This document shows, piece after piece, positions 1 through 9,316 of a DNA stretch of 35,693 bases. Each line of letters starts with the position of its first letter. Within the stretch, counting starts at the first letter, position 1. The notes beneath the pieces were generated by a model. It saw nothing but the letters and a program-made list of their open reading frames with translations. It was not told the origin of the DNA and searched no databases. The stretch comes from an uncultured Prevotella sp. (GTDB lineage: Bacteria; Bacteroidota; Bacteroidia; Bacteroidales; Bacteroidaceae): contig CAMVUM010000008.1 in assembly GCA_947170725.1 (NCBI GenBank), positions 71,466-107,158 on the forward strand. Direction: 5' to 3'. Both the position numbers and the translations under genes were made by a program.

Positions 1-1123
1 GTTCGACGAGCACTTTCTGGAATCTGCGTTCCAAAGCCCCGTCTTTTTCTATGCTGTTCCGGTATTCATCCAATGTTGTTGCTCCGATGCATTGTATTGT
101 GCCTCGTGCCAGTGCTGGTTTGAGTATGTTTGCTGCATCCATGCTTCCCGGGGTTGACCCGGCACCGATGATTGTGTGTATCTCGTCGATAAAGACAATA
201 ACGTCAGGATTCTGTTCGATTTCCTTTATCAAGGCTCTGATTCGTTCCTCGAATTGTCCACGATATTTCGTTCCGGCCACGATGGCTGTCAGATCAAGGC
301 TGATAAGGCGTTTGTTGAAGAGGGTGGGTGAGGTGTGGCGGGTAGCTATGAGCTGTGCCAGTCCTTCTACAATAGCACTTTTTCCTACGCCAGGCTCACC
401 TATTAATATAGGGTTGTTCTTTTTCCTACGGCAGAGGATTTCTATCACACGTGAGATTTCGCGCTCGCGTCCCACAATAGGGTCAAGTTTGCCTTCAGTG
501 GCAGCTTTGGTCATGTCCACACCGAAATTATCGAGAACGGGAGTCTTTCCTGCCGGTTTCTGTGTCTGTGTGGCAGTCTGGCGTCCGCTGCCGGCGCTAC
601 TGCCGTAGCTTTCGGACTGTAGGTTACGTTCGACGGAATCGTTGTCCTCCTCTTCGTCGGGGAGTCCGATATCGTCCTTCACACCGCTCTTCATGTGCAG
701 CATGGTCAATACATCATTATAGTTCATGTTGTTGAATTCTAATATTTCTTTGGCTCCGTTGTTCACTTGGTCGTGAAGGATTGCCAGTAGAATGTGCTGT
801 TCGTCGACACGCTGTGTTCGCTGAATACGTGCCTCAAGTACTGCGAGTTTCAGAATATTGCTCGCCTTTTCGTTTAAGACAGGTTCTTGCGTGTTGACGG
901 GCGTATTAAGTTCGTCTTCTCTTACTTTCTCCTCCAGTCCTGTCTTTACGGACTGTATGTTGATGTCCAGTCTTTGGAAGACATCGATTACTGGTCCTTC
1001 TTTCATTCTGAGAAGTCCCAGCAGCAGATGTTCCGGTCCTACAGCCCGGCTTGCCAGGCGTTCGGCCTCTTCTTTGCTGTATGCGAGTATCTCAGATACT
1101 TTTGGTGAAAACTGGCTGGTCAT
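1..1123 (-). CDS. clpC: ATP-dependent Clp protease ATPase subunit ClpC, N-terminal part (cut by window edge)
   Basis: This is the first ~374 residues of a Hsp100/Clp AAA+ unfoldase that feeds substrates to ClpP in the cytosol. I read it on the reverse strand from the ATG at 1121-1123 ([13 protein letters not shown]). Residues ~1-145 form the double Clp N-domain, including the [11 protein letters not shown] motif. An acidic, Ser/Gln-rich linker follows at ~155-195, then the first AAA+ module with Walker A GEPGVGKS (Lys248) and Walker [11 protein letters not shown]. The coding frame stays open to base 1, so the rest of D1, the M-domain and D2 lie outside the window. ClpC rather than ClpB is favoured by the N-terminal [24 protein letters not shown] start and the spacing. 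It is divergent from gyrA across a ~1 kb gap. The family is certain; the ClpC assignment is strong. Confidence 0.95.
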   Translation of the reverse strand, partial: MTSQFSPKVSEILAYSKEEAERLASRAVGPEHLLLGLLRMKEGPVIDVFQRLDINIQSVKTGLEEKVREDELNTPVNTQEPVLNEKASNILKLAVLEARIQRTQRVDEQHILLAILHDQVNNGAKEILEFNNMNYNDVLTMLHMKSGVKDDIGLPDEEEDNDSVERNLQSESYGSSAGSGRQTATQTQKPAGKTPVLDNFGVDMTKAATEGKLDPIVGREREISRVIEILCRRKKNNPILIGEPGVGKSAIVEGLAQLIATRHTSPTLFNKRLISLDLTAIVAGTKYRGQFEERIRALIKEIEQNPDVIVFIDEIHTIIGAGSTPGSMDAANILKPALARGTIQCIGATTLDEYRNSIEKDGALERRFQKVLVE

Positions 1124-1163
1124 ATAGTCTTTTTCGTTTTATCTTATTAATTTTATTATGTTG

Positions 1164-1171
1164 CAAATTTA
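1164..1171 (-). promoter_or_regulatory. Putative -7 element for clpC
   Basis: On the reverse strand this reads TAAATTTG, a match to the Bacteroidota -7 consensus TAnnTTTG, about 40 bases upstream of the clpC ATG. No good TTTG lies 19-21 bases further upstream, so only half of the promoter is visible. Assignment by pattern only. Confidence 0.45.
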
Positions 1172-1501
1172 CTAATTAATTTGCAAAAGGTGTGCCAGAA
1201 TTTACAAATAAGGCCTTTCCGATGCGTTAATATGCTATAAATCAAATAAAACGGGGTGAACATGTGTTGGGGAAGATTGTTGTTGTGGCTATAAATCCTA
1301 TTGAATTTCATGCTGCCGTGGTGGATATATACAAATAAATCCGCTATGGCAAGGATTTTCCACATATCGGCGATAATGTATAATAATTTCTAAAGGATGT
1401 TAAAATGTATGCTTAATTCTAAATTTTACGTACTTTTTACGTCCCGAAAAATACTCGGAAAGGCGACGAAAACAGCCGCTTGATATCGCTGTTTTGGTGT
1501 T

Positions 1502-1620
1502 GTTGCGAGCCGTAAGGCTCTCCCCGGGTTGTGGTGGGGCCGCTTTTGTTGTCCAACGGCGTGCTCGTTGCAATGCAGCGGAGGCCTTATTGCAACCTCG
1601 GGAAGGCCTTACAACTCGCG
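1502..1620. repeat. Inverted-repeat intergenic element, copy A
   Basis: The left arm (1504-1531, beginning TGCGAGCCGTAAGGC) and the right arm (1593-1620, containing AAGGCCTTACAACTCGCG) are imperfect reverse complements over ~28 bases, about three quarters identical by eye. They flank a ~60 base GC-rich centre. The element is much richer in GC than the AT-rich sequence around it. Short overlapping reading frames cross it but look like by-products. A related element lies at 26895-27005 in the opposite orientation. Both contain GCCGTAAGG near the end and TCCAACGG plus ATGCA(G/A)CGGA inside. It may be a small mobile or palindromic dispersed repeat. No transposase is present. Confidence 0.6.
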
Positions 1621-1981
1621 GTAAAAATCTTCACAAAATCTCGGATGCACGTAATCGGTTGTCTTTTAGGTGGTTATGAAAAATGTGAAATTTTGCCGAT
1701 TTTTGACTCTAAATGTTGGTTCTGTGATATTGTTCGGTTTTAACTCATGTTAAAGTAATAAATATTCGGAGTTCTTTGAGTGCGTTTTTGGGCTTATCTT
1801 GCGACGCGGATACCTCAACGTTCACGGTTTATCCGTTCTTGTGGCATTATATTCCGTCGGTGCTGTGGTGTATATTTATCTATGTATAGCATATTAGCGT
1901 CAGATTGTAGTTCGTTTGCGCTAATTGCACCCATTATATTAATGTATTTCTTTTTGAGCTTAATTAAAATTGCTTAAATAC

Positions 1982-2012
1982 TTTCACGGATGGGAAAAAA
2001 GTTGTAATTTTG
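1982..2012 (+). promoter_or_regulatory. Putative gyrA promoter
   Basis: TAATTTTG at 2005-2012 matches the Bacteroidota -7 consensus. TTTC at 1982-1985 is one base off the TTTG -33 element, with a 19-base spacer. Initiation would lie near 2018, giving a GC-rich leader of ~150 bases before the gyrA ATG that includes a small CCGC/GCGG hairpin near 2070. The leader is long for this group and could carry regulation, which is not shown here. Confidence 0.55.
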
Positions 2013-2169
2013 AAAGCTAAAAAGCAGCAAAACGCGTCAGAGGGCCTGGAAATGGGCTTAAACGGCGTTTTCCGCAAAAAGCGGGCGGGTCGCTCCGAGG
2101 CTTGAAAACGGTCTTGGTGGCGTGCAGAAAATGAAGTGATAACAATTTTTACAGATATTATAAAATTCA

Positions 2170-4686
2170 ATGGATCAGACATTAGATCAAGACAGAATTA
2201 TTAAAATCAATATCGAGGAAGAGATGAAGTCTTCGTATATCGACTACTCCATGTCGGTCATCGTGGCTCGCGCTCTTCCTGATGTTCGCGATGGATTCAA
2301 GCCGGTTCATCGTCGTATTCTCTATGGAATGATGGGTTTGGGCAATACCAGTGACAAACCTTATAAAAAGTGTGCACGCGTCGTGGGTGACGTGTTGGGT
2401 AAGTATCACCCTCATGGTGACAGCTCGGTATATGGCGCGCTTGTCCGAATGGCTCAGGAGTGGAACATGCGCTACACGCTGGTTGACGGTCAGGGTAACT
2501 TCGGTTCCGTTGACGGTGACTCGCCTGCTGCCATGCGTTACACGGAGTGTCGTCTTTCGAAGATGGGTGAGCACATCATGGACGACCTTGAAAAGGAGAC
2601 TGTCGACATGACGGACAACTTCGACGGAACGTTGCTCGAACCGTCAGTCATGCCGACCAAAGTGCCCAACCTGCTGGTCAACGGCGGTAACGGTATTGCC
2701 GTGGGTATGGCGACGAATATCCCCACGCACAATCTGGCCGAGGTGATTGACGGATGCTGTGCATATATAGACAATCCTGATATCGATACGGACAGTCTTA
2801 TGCAGTACATCAAGGCTCCCGACTTCCCGACGGGGGCATATATATATGGTATACAGGGTGTGAAAGACGCCTACGAGACCGGTCGCGGTCGTATTGTGAT
2901 GCGTGCCAAGGCCGAAATAGAGAGCGGCGACACCCACGACAAGATTGTCGTGACGGAGATTCCCTACGGTGTCAATAAGGCCGATCTCGTCAAGTATATC
3001 GCTGACTTGGCCAACGAGAAAAAGATTGAGGGCATCAGCTATGTCAACGACGAGTCCGGCCGTCAGGGTATGCGTATCGTTGTCGATGTGAAGCGCGAGG
3101 CTAATGCCAATGTTGTATTGAACAAGCTGTTCAAGATGACGGCCCTTCAAAGCTCATTCTCAGTCAATTGCATCGCCCTTGTGAAGGGTCGTCCGAAGCT
3201 CCTTTCGCTCCGCGATTGCGTCCGCCATTTTGTCGACCACCGTCATGACGTGACCATACGCCGCACGAAGTTCGACCTGAAGAAAGCCCAGGACCGCGCC
3301 CATATCCTTGAAGCGCTCATCGTGGCATGCGACAATATTGACGAGGTTGTACATATCATCCGTGCCTCACGTACGCCGCAGGAAGCTGTAGAGAACCTGA
3401 GAAAGCGTTTCGACTTCGACGAAGTGCAGGCAAGAGCCATCGTCGACATGCGCTTGGCTCAGTTGACTGGACTTAATATGGACAAGTTGCACAAGGAATT
3501 TGAGGACTTGCAGGCTCTCATTGCCCGCTTGCAGTCAATCCTTAATGATCCCGAATTGTGCAAGCAGGTCATGAAGGAAGAACTTTTGGAAGTGAAAGAG
3601 AAATACGGTGACGAACGTCGCACGGAGATAAAATACTCCAGCGAGGAGTTCAACGCCGAGGATTTCTATCCCGATGACCCTGTTGTGATAACCATCAGCC
3701 ACCTCGGATATATCAAGCGTACGGCACTTACGGAATTCCGCGAGCAGAGTCGTGGCGGTGTAGGCAGTAAGGGCGCACACACGCGTGACGAGGATTTCAC
3801 CGAATATATCTATCCGGCAACGATGCACAACACGCTGCTTTTCTTCACTCAGAAGGGCCGTTGCTATTGGCTGAAGTGCTATGAGATACCTGAGGGCGCA
3901 AAGAGCTCAAAGGGACGTGCCATCCAGAACCTGCTCAACATCGAGCCGGATGACGCTATCAACGCCGTGCTGCGCATAAAGAAGTTTGACGACGAGGAGT
4001 TCCTCAAGAGCCATTATGTTGTATTTGCTACGAAGAACGGTATAATAAAGAAAACCTGTCTCGACGCTTACAGCCGTCCGAGAGCAAATGGTGTGATAGC
4101 TATAAATATCGTGGAAGGCGACCAAGTGGTCGGCGTACGTCTGACCAATGGCAACAACGAGCTTATCATCGCCAATCGCAACGGACGTGCAATCCGTTTC
4201 AACGAGAACGATGTGCGTGTCATGGGCCGTGTGTCCACCGGTGTGCGCGGTATGCGTCTGGACGGTGGCGACGACGAGGTTGTCGGCATGGTCTGCGTGA
4301 ATGACCCGCAGACTGAAACCATTATGGTTGTCAGCGAAAAGGGTTACGGCAAGCGTAGCGACATCGAAGACTATCGTAAGACAGCCCGCGGAGCCAAGGG
4401 TGTCAAGACCCTGAGCATAACTGAAAAGACCGGACGTCTCGTCGCAATCAAGGTAGTTACCGATGACAACGATCTGATGATTATCAACAAGAGCGGCATT
4501 CTTATTCGTCTGAAAGTGGCTGATGTCCGTGTGATGGGTCGTGCCACACAGGGTGTGCGCCTTATTAACCTCACAAAGAAGAATGACACGATTGCCGGTG
4601 TATGTAAGGTGATGAGCGCTACGGACGAGGAAGTTGTGAATCAGGAGGCCGAGGATAATGCTACAGCCGTTACGGAAGAACAGTAA
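2170..4686 (+). CDS. gyrA: DNA gyrase subunit A
   Basis: This is the type IIA topoisomerase breakage-reunion subunit (838 residues), which with GyrB introduces negative supercoils. The N-terminal winged-helix region is intact. The catalytic tyrosine is Tyr124 in AAMRYTE, and the quinolone-determining region reads [17 protein letters not shown]. Ser85 aligns with E. coli Ser83. The residue aligning with E. coli Asp87 is Gly89, which I believe is usual in Bacteroidota, so it is not evidence of acquired resistance. The C-terminal beta-pinwheel begins with a GyrA-box-like motif ([10 protein letters not shown]), which favours gyrase over ParC. It ends in an acidic tail ([11 protein letters not shown]). 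Two secreted TPR genes follow after only 25 bases and may be co-transcribed. Confidence 0.98.
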   Translation: MDQTLDQDRIIKINIEEEMKSSYIDYSMSVIVARALPDVRDGFKPVHRRILYGMMGLGNTSDKPYKKCARVVGDVLGKYHPHGDSSVYGALVRMAQEWNMRYTLVDGQGNFGSVDGDSPAAMRYTECRLSKMGEHIMDDLEKETVDMTDNFDGTLLEPSVMPTKVPNLLVNGGNGIAVGMATNIPTHNLAEVIDGCCAYIDNPDIDTDSLMQYIKAPDFPTGAYIYGIQGVKDAYETGRGRIVMRAKAEIESGDTHDKIVVTEIPYGVNKADLVKYIADLANEKKIEGISYVNDESGRQGMRIVVDVKREANANVVLNKLFKMTALQSSFSVNCIALVKGRPKLLSLRDCVRHFVDHRHDVTIRRTKFDLKKAQDRAHILEALIVACDNIDEVVHIIRASRTPQEAVENLRKRFDFDEVQARAIVDMRLAQLTGLNMDKLHKEFEDLQALIARLQSILNDPELCKQVMKEELLEVKEKYGDERRTEIKYSSEEFNAEDFYPDDPVVITISHLGYIKRTALTEFREQSRGGVGSKGAHTRDEDFTEYIYPATMHNTLLFFTQKGRCYWLKCYEIPEGAKSSKGRAIQNLLNIEPDDAINAVLRIKKFDDEEFLKSHYVVFATKNGIIKKTCLDAYSRPRANGVIAINIVEGDQVVGVRLTNGNNELIIANRNGRAIRFNENDVRVMGRVSTGVRGMRLDGGDDEVVGMVCVNDPQTETIMVVSEKGYGKRSDIEDYRKTARGAKGVKTLSITEKTGRLVAIKVVTDDNDLMIINKSGILIRLKVADVRVMGRATQGVRLINLTKKNDTIAGVCKVMSATDEEVVNQEAEDNATAVTEEQ

Positions 4687-4711
4687 AACTTTATTTTAAA
4701 ACTATACCACA

Positions 4712-5956
4712 ATGAAAAAATTAACGATTTTTGCAGTCATGGCAGCCATGGCTACCACTGCATTTGCACAGGACGACCTGGTGAAGCAGGCCAAGAAACT
4801 CAGTGACAAGGGTCAGCTTGAAGAGGCTGTGGCTCTTCTTACACCGGCTCTGACCTCTGATCAGACTCTCGACAAGGCTAAGGCATGGAATACCATGAGC
4901 GAGATACAGCATAAGATTTTCATGGTCGGACAGCAGATTGAAGCCGAGAACAAGGTGAAGCAGACAAACACTCCATACGATACGACAGCTATGTATAACG
5001 CTTTCATCGCTTCTTTGGAGGCCGCTATGAAGTGTGATGAGTTTGACCGCCAGCCAGACGAGAAGGGTAAGGTGAAGCCTACATACCGCAAGTCAAATCA
5101 GGACAAGTTCTTCGTGCAGCGCCTCGTTGCTCTTCAGGCTGGTCAGCATGAATATCAGAAGAAGAATTATGAGGGTGCTATGAAGGCATGGGGACTCTAT
5201 GTTGACAGCAACACAGATCCTTTGTTCACCGGCATTGACATGACATCGGACAACTATCTGGTGGACTTCGCCTACAACGCAGGACTTCTTGCCTACAATA
5301 CGAAGCACTATGATTTGGCTATGAAGTATGCTGCCATAGCCGCAAAGGACGCAGAGAAGGCGAAAGAAGCCAACGAATTGGTTATCTTTGCTATGCGTGA
5401 CGGTGCTAAGAATGCTGCCGATTCAACCGCATACGTGAACAAGATTAAGGAACTCCATAAGCAGGAACCTGCAGAGGAGCGCTATTTCAACCTGTTGCAG
5501 GACTACTATGTCAAGTCCGGCAATATGGAAGCACTCGGCAATTGGGCTGAGGAGGAAATCGCAATGAATCCTCAGAACAGAATGGCATGGGCGCTGAAGG
5601 GCGAGGTTCTCATGAACGCGCAGAAGTGGGACGATGCCGTTGTAGCATACGTAAAGGCTGCCGAGATTGACCCGACGTTCATTCAGGTTATCTTCAACGC
5701 CGGTGTTTGCCTTAACTCTAAGGCCATCGACATGAAAGACAAACTGGCAGACAAGAAGACAGGCAATCTGACAACAGAGAACTTCAACAAGATCAAGGAT
5801 GTTCTGAAAGAAGCACAGAAGCATCTTGAGAAGGCTCGTGAACTCGATCCGTCACAGGAGAAGGTTAAGTGGGCATATCCGCTCTATCAGATTTACTACA
5901 CTGTAGGCGACAAAGAGAAGTCTGCCGAAATGGAAGCTCTGCTGGAGAACAAATAA
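4712..5956 (+). CDS. Secreted tetratricopeptide-repeat protein
   Basis: This 414-residue protein begins with a clear signal peptide (MKKLTIFAVMAAMATTAFAQ), so it is exported to the periplasm or beyond. The mature part is helical with TPR-like units. One lies near residues 25-50 (LSDKGQLEEAVALLTPAL), one near 150 (YQKKNYEGAMKAWGLYV), and a clear run at ~290-345 (MAWALKGEVLMNAQKWDDAV, then AAEIDPTFIQVIFNAG). TPRs mediate protein binding; no catalytic motif is visible. The next gene is a paralogue with the same layout, including the shared central segment (PYDTTAMYNAF here, KYDTASLFNL there, followed by PD.KG.V.P.YR). It starts 25 bases after gyrA with no terminator between. The specific function is unknown. 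Confidence 0.85.
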   Translation: MKKLTIFAVMAAMATTAFAQDDLVKQAKKLSDKGQLEEAVALLTPALTSDQTLDKAKAWNTMSEIQHKIFMVGQQIEAENKVKQTNTPYDTTAMYNAFIASLEAAMKCDEFDRQPDEKGKVKPTYRKSNQDKFFVQRLVALQAGQHEYQKKNYEGAMKAWGLYVDSNTDPLFTGIDMTSDNYLVDFAYNAGLLAYNTKHYDLAMKYAAIAAKDAEKAKEANELVIFAMRDGAKNAADSTAYVNKIKELHKQEPAEERYFNLLQDYYVKSGNMEALGNWAEEEIAMNPQNRMAWALKGEVLMNAQKWDDAVVAYVKAAEIDPTFIQVIFNAGVCLNSKAIDMKDKLADKKTGNLTTENFNKIKDVLKEAQKHLEKARELDPSQEKVKWAYPLYQIYYTVGDKEKSAEMEALLENK

Positions 5957-5973
5957 AAACATTTAATTCTTAA

Positions 5974-7179
5974 ATGAAGAAGCTGCTATCACTGACGCTT
6001 CTCTTATTAATGATAACACCGTGCTTGAGAGCTCAGCGAAAAGAGATGTCTCAAGCACGGTCTTATCTGAAGAGCGGCAAAGACCTTGACAAAGGGGAAA
6101 AACTCATCATGGAGCTTTTCTCCAAAGACTCTGTCAACAGGAGAAATCCCAAGTTGTATGTCCTTCTGTACGAGATTGTGCGGAAGCAATACAGTATTGG
6201 CAACGAGAAACTTTACCTCAAGGAAAAGTATGATACGGCTTCTCTATTCAATTTGACAAAGCGTATGTTCGCCTTGGCGGAGACGCTCGATACGCTTGAC
6301 GCCACTCCCGACAGGAAAGGACGGGTGATGCCCGACTACCGCCGGAAACACGCGGAAGAGCTTGATGGATATCGCCCGAACCTTTATAATGGCGGTATCT
6401 ATTTCATCCGCAAGGCTGATTACGGGAATGCTTATTCCTTTTTGGACGCCTATCTGGATTGCGGGCGTCAACCCCTGTTCGGGCGGTATGACTATTCCCG
6501 TACCGACGGGAGGATGCCGTTGGCAGCCTATTGGGCTTCCTATTGCGGCTTCAAGGAGGGCAATCCGGAGAAGACGTTGCGATATTATGACGTTGCCCGC
6601 AAAGACACGTTGCGCTTGCGCCATCTCCTTCGCTATGTTGCAGAAGCGTATGCTAAGCTCGGTTGTGACAGCGCATACGTCAGTACGTTGCGTGAAGGGT
6701 TTGCCAGATACCCTAAATTCAAATATTTCTTCCCCCGTCTTATAGACTATTATACAGCCCATAATCTCCTTGACAGTGCCTCGGTAGTGGCTGACAGGGC
6801 TTTGGCGGTAGACGGTCGGGACGAACTGTTCCTTTTGGCAAAGTCAACGATACTTCTCAATTCTGGACGAAACGACGCATGCATTGCCATGAGCGACTCA
6901 CTGATAAGTATTAATGATACTATTCCAGATGCTTATTATAATGCCGGAACGGCATATCTCAACAAGATATTGATACTTGAAAACCGTGTGGGGAAAACAC
7001 GGAAGGACAAGACACATATAAAGGAAATGTATCAGTTGGCATGTTCTTACATGGAAAAGTATCGTGAGCTTATGCCTGATGATAAGGCGAAATGGGCTCC
7101 CGCACTTTACAGAATATACCTCAATCTTAATCAGGGAAAGAAGTTTGAAGAGGTTGACAGGATTCTGAACGGTAAGTGA
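5974..7179 (+). CDS. Secreted tetratricopeptide-repeat protein, paralogue of the preceding gene
   Basis: This 401-residue protein has a signal peptide (MKKLLSLTLLLLMITPCLRAQ) and TPR-like helices. It aligns along its length with the upstream gene. Shared landmarks are the PDRKGRVMPDYRRK segment, the PLFGRYDYS segment (PLFTGIDMTSDN upstream), DAYYNAGTAYLNK near residue 315, and the end KWAPALYRIYLN (KWAYPLYQIYYT upstream). Lys/Arg and Cys content differ, so the duplication is old. Only 17 bases separate the two genes, so they are probably one transcript. A role as a periplasmic or outer-membrane scaffold is inferred only from TPR content and export; no enzyme motif is seen. Confidence 0.82.
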   Translation: MKKLLSLTLLLLMITPCLRAQRKEMSQARSYLKSGKDLDKGEKLIMELFSKDSVNRRNPKLYVLLYEIVRKQYSIGNEKLYLKEKYDTASLFNLTKRMFALAETLDTLDATPDRKGRVMPDYRRKHAEELDGYRPNLYNGGIYFIRKADYGNAYSFLDAYLDCGRQPLFGRYDYSRTDGRMPLAAYWASYCGFKEGNPEKTLRYYDVARKDTLRLRHLLRYVAEAYAKLGCDSAYVSTLREGFARYPKFKYFFPRLIDYYTAHNLLDSASVVADRALAVDGRDELFLLAKSTILLNSGRNDACIAMSDSLISINDTIPDAYYNAGTAYLNKILILENRVGKTRKDKTHIKEMYQLACSYMEKYRELMPDDKAKWAPALYRIYLNLNQGKKFEEVDRILNGK

Positions 7180-7302
7180 GAATTGCTTGTTGAACTGTCA
7201 TACAGTCACGTCGTAGAGGCTGCGTGTTTGTGTGTTATGATTCTTTTTGCTAAAAAAATAAAAATAAACATTGCTGTGCTATTGGTTTGATGGAATTTTT
7301 AT

Positions 7303-7310
7303 TACCTTTG
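7303..7310 (+). promoter_or_regulatory. Putative -7 element for the phosphohexomutase gene
   Basis: TACCTTTG matches TAnnTTTG. TTGG at 7282-7285 is a weak -33 candidate with a 17-base spacer. Initiation near 7316 would give a ~30 base leader to the ATG at 7348. Confidence 0.5.
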
Positions 7311-7347
7311 TGAAAACGAATAAATAGATATTTAACTTATTACGATT

Positions 7348-9096
7348 ATGGAAAATAACACCCAGCTCATTGCCCAATGTGAGGCAAAGGCTCAGCAGTG
7401 GCTTACTCCAGCCTTTGATGAGGAGACCCAAAAAACAGTAGAGGGAATGCTTGCAGATGCTGATAAGACGAATCTTATCGAAAGTTTCTATAAGGATCTG
7501 GAATTCGGAACGGGCGGATTGCGTGGTATCATGGGCGCAGGAAGCAACCGTATGAACATCTATACAGTGGGCATGGCAACTCAGGGATTTGCGAATTACC
7601 TGAAGAAGAACTTTGCCGGCCGTGACAGCATTTCTGTTGTTGTGTGTCATGACTGCCGCAACAACAGCCGTATGTTTGCCGAGACCGTAGCAAACATCTT
7701 TTCTGCAAATGGCATAAAGGTTTATCTTTTCGACGATATGCGCCCCACGCCGGAGTGCTCTTTCGCCATCCGTTATCTCAAATGTCAGGCCGGTGTCAAC
7801 GTTACGGCAAGCCACAACCCGCGTGAGTACAACGGTTATAAGGCTTACTGGGAAGATGGCGCACAGGTGCTCGCTCCCCACGACACCGGAATCATTGACG
7901 AGGTGAACAAGGTTAAGGTTGAGGATGTCAAGTTCTCAGGTAACAATGAACTCATTCAGATCATCGGCGAGGATATTGATAAAGTTTATCTGGAGCGTAT
8001 TAAGGACATCTGTATCGACCCGGATGTCATCCAGCGTCAGAAGGATTTGAAGATTGTGTACACTCCGCTGCACGGCACGGGTATGACCATGATACCCCGT
8101 TCGCTGAAGTTCTGGGGATTTGAGAACGTCCACTGCGTTGAAGAGCAGATGGTGAAGAGTGGCGATTTCCCCACCGTAGTGTCTCCGAACCCTGAGAACG
8201 GCGAGGCCCTTACGCTCGCTCTGCGTGACGCAAAGGCTATGGACGCTGATATAGTGATGGCAAGTGACCCCGATGCTGACCGCGTGGGAATGGCATGCAA
8301 GAACGACAAGGGAGAGTGGATTCTCATCAACGGAAACCAGACTTGCCTGTTGTTCCTTTACTATATCATCACAAACCGCAAGGCAACTGGCAAGATGAAG
8401 GACGGAGATTTCATTGTTAAGACTATCGTTACGACCGAAGTCATCCGCAAGATTGCCGAGAAGCAGAATATCGAGATGCGTGACTGCTACACCGGCTTCA
8501 AGTGGATTGCCCGCGAAATCGCTCTGTCAGAGGGAAAGCAGCAGTATATCGGCGGTGGTGAGGAGAGCTACGGATTCCTTGCTCAGGACTTTGTGCGTGA
8601 CAAGGACGCCGTTTCCGCATGCTCACTGTTGGCCGAGATCTGTGCATACGCTAAGGACAAGGGCAAGACTCTCTATGACCTGCTCATGGATATCTACCTC
8701 GAATACGGTTTCTCTAAGGAGATGACGGTCAACGTCGTGAAGCCCGGCAAGAGCGGCGCAGACGAGATAAAGCAGATGATGACAGACTTCCGTAACAATC
8801 CGCCACAGGAACTTGGCGGCAGCAAGGTTGTTCTGTGGAAAGACTATCAGGCTTTGGAGCAGACCGTGGCAGACGGAACGAAGACCAAGCTTGATATGCC
8901 TACGACAAGCAACGTGCTCCAGTGGTTCTGTGAAGACGGAACAAAGGTGAGCGTCCGTCCTTCCGGAACGGAGCCGAAGATAAAGTTCTACATCGAGATT
9001 AAGGACAGTTCAATGAAGTGTGCTGGATGCTATGAGCGTTGCTCTAACGACGCTGATGCCAAGGTAGAGGCAATCAAGAAGGCTCTCAATCTCTGA
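7348..9096 (+). CDS. Alpha-D-phosphohexomutase (phosphoglucomutase/phosphomannomutase family)
   Basis: This 582-residue cytosolic enzyme interconverts hexose 1- and 6-phosphates through a phosphoserine intermediate, linking glycolysis to polysaccharide and nucleotide-sugar synthesis. The family landmarks appear in order: the phosphate-binding start (FGTGGLRGIMG, ~53-63), the active serine loop TASHNPREYNG (Ser155), the metal loop DPDADRVGMA, the sugar-specificity loop GGGEESYGF, and the phosphate-binding C-terminal loop RPSGTEPKIKFY. GGGEESYGF fits the long PgcA/PGM2-like group, which usually acts on glucose phosphate; substrate preference is not proven. An unusual feature is a Cys cluster near the C-terminus (Cys558, Cys561, Cys565 in MKCAGCYERCS). 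It is monocistronic, with its own -7 element and a strong terminator palindrome 24 bases after the stop. Confidence 0.93.
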   Translation: MENNTQLIAQCEAKAQQWLTPAFDEETQKTVEGMLADADKTNLIESFYKDLEFGTGGLRGIMGAGSNRMNIYTVGMATQGFANYLKKNFAGRDSISVVVCHDCRNNSRMFAETVANIFSANGIKVYLFDDMRPTPECSFAIRYLKCQAGVNVTASHNPREYNGYKAYWEDGAQVLAPHDTGIIDEVNKVKVEDVKFSGNNELIQIIGEDIDKVYLERIKDICIDPDVIQRQKDLKIVYTPLHGTGMTMIPRSLKFWGFENVHCVEEQMVKSGDFPTVVSPNPENGEALTLALRDAKAMDADIVMASDPDADRVGMACKNDKGEWILINGNQTCLLFLYYIITNRKATGKMKDGDFIVKTIVTTEVIRKIAEKQNIEMRDCYTGFKWIAREIALSEGKQQYIGGGEESYGFLAQDFVRDKDAVSACSLLAEICAYAKDKGKTLYDLLMDIYLEYGFSKEMTVNVVKPGKSGADEIKQMMTDFRNNPPQELGGSKVVLWKDYQALEQTVADGTKTKLDMPTTSNVLQWFCEDGTKVSVRPSGTEPKIKFYIEIKDSSMKCAGCYERCSNDADAKVEAIKKALNL

Positions 9097-9120
9097 TTAG
9101 CGGTCTTATGACAGTATAAC

Positions 9121-9159
9121 AAATCCCCGGAAACACAGAAGTGTGTGTTCCGGGGATTT
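9121..9159 (+). terminator. Palindromic terminator after the phosphohexomutase gene
   Basis: AAATCCCCGGAAACACA is followed by a short loop and TGTGTGTTCCGGGGATTT, a near-perfect stem of ~15 pairs starting 24 bases after the stop. The ends are A/T-rich on both sides, so it could act in both directions between the convergent genes. Confidence 0.85.
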
Positions 9160-9253
9160 GATTATATATAATTCCATTACATATTAAGCAAGTCCTCAAT
9201 ATTAGTCTATACAGATAAAAGATTGGGAATACGATCCCATTGATGGAAATAAA

Positions 9254-9288
9254 AATCCCCGGAAACACATGTTGTGCCTCCGGGGATT
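9254..9288 (-). terminator. Palindromic terminator after htpG
   Basis: The AATCCCCGGA and TCCGGGGATT arms enclose a short loop. Read on the reverse strand, the stem ends in GGGGATTTTTAT, giving the U-tract expected for htpG, whose stop is 29 bases away. The left arm shares the 16 bases AATCCCCGGAAACACA with the palindrome at 9121-9159. Confidence 0.82.
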
Positions 9289-9316
9289 CGTCTTTTAGCC
9301 TGTATTGGCTCGGGTA

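Larger units (their letters stand above)
1124..2169. other. Long intergenic region between clpC and gyrA
   Basis: About 1 kb separates the divergent clpC and gyrA genes. It holds the clpC -7 element, an AT-rich stretch (~1190-1490) with no convincing gene, the inverted-repeat element at 1502-1620, another AT-rich stretch, and the gyrA promoter with a GC-rich leader from ~2019. Short reading frames here (60-70 codons) have no recognisable start context or protein motif, and I do not call them genes. Confidence 0.6.

Noticed and set aside
51..1127. Forward-strand reading frames opposite clpC
   Set aside because: They are antisense shadows of the clpC coding frame, which carries clear Clp motifs on the reverse strand.
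1494..1743. Overlapping 60-70 codon frames across the inverted-repeat element
   Set aside because: They arise from the GC-rich repeat. Similar peptides at copy B reflect DNA repeat similarity, not a conserved protein; no start context is visible.
2019..2169. Riboswitch in the gyrA leader
   Set aside because: The leader is GC-rich with a small hairpin, but I recognise no riboswitch core or terminator/antiterminator pair.
2420..2440. Quinolone-resistance change in GyrA (Gly89 at the E. coli Asp87 position)
   Set aside because: Ser85 is retained, and Gly at this position is, to my knowledge, usual in Bacteroidota, so it is not evidence of resistance.
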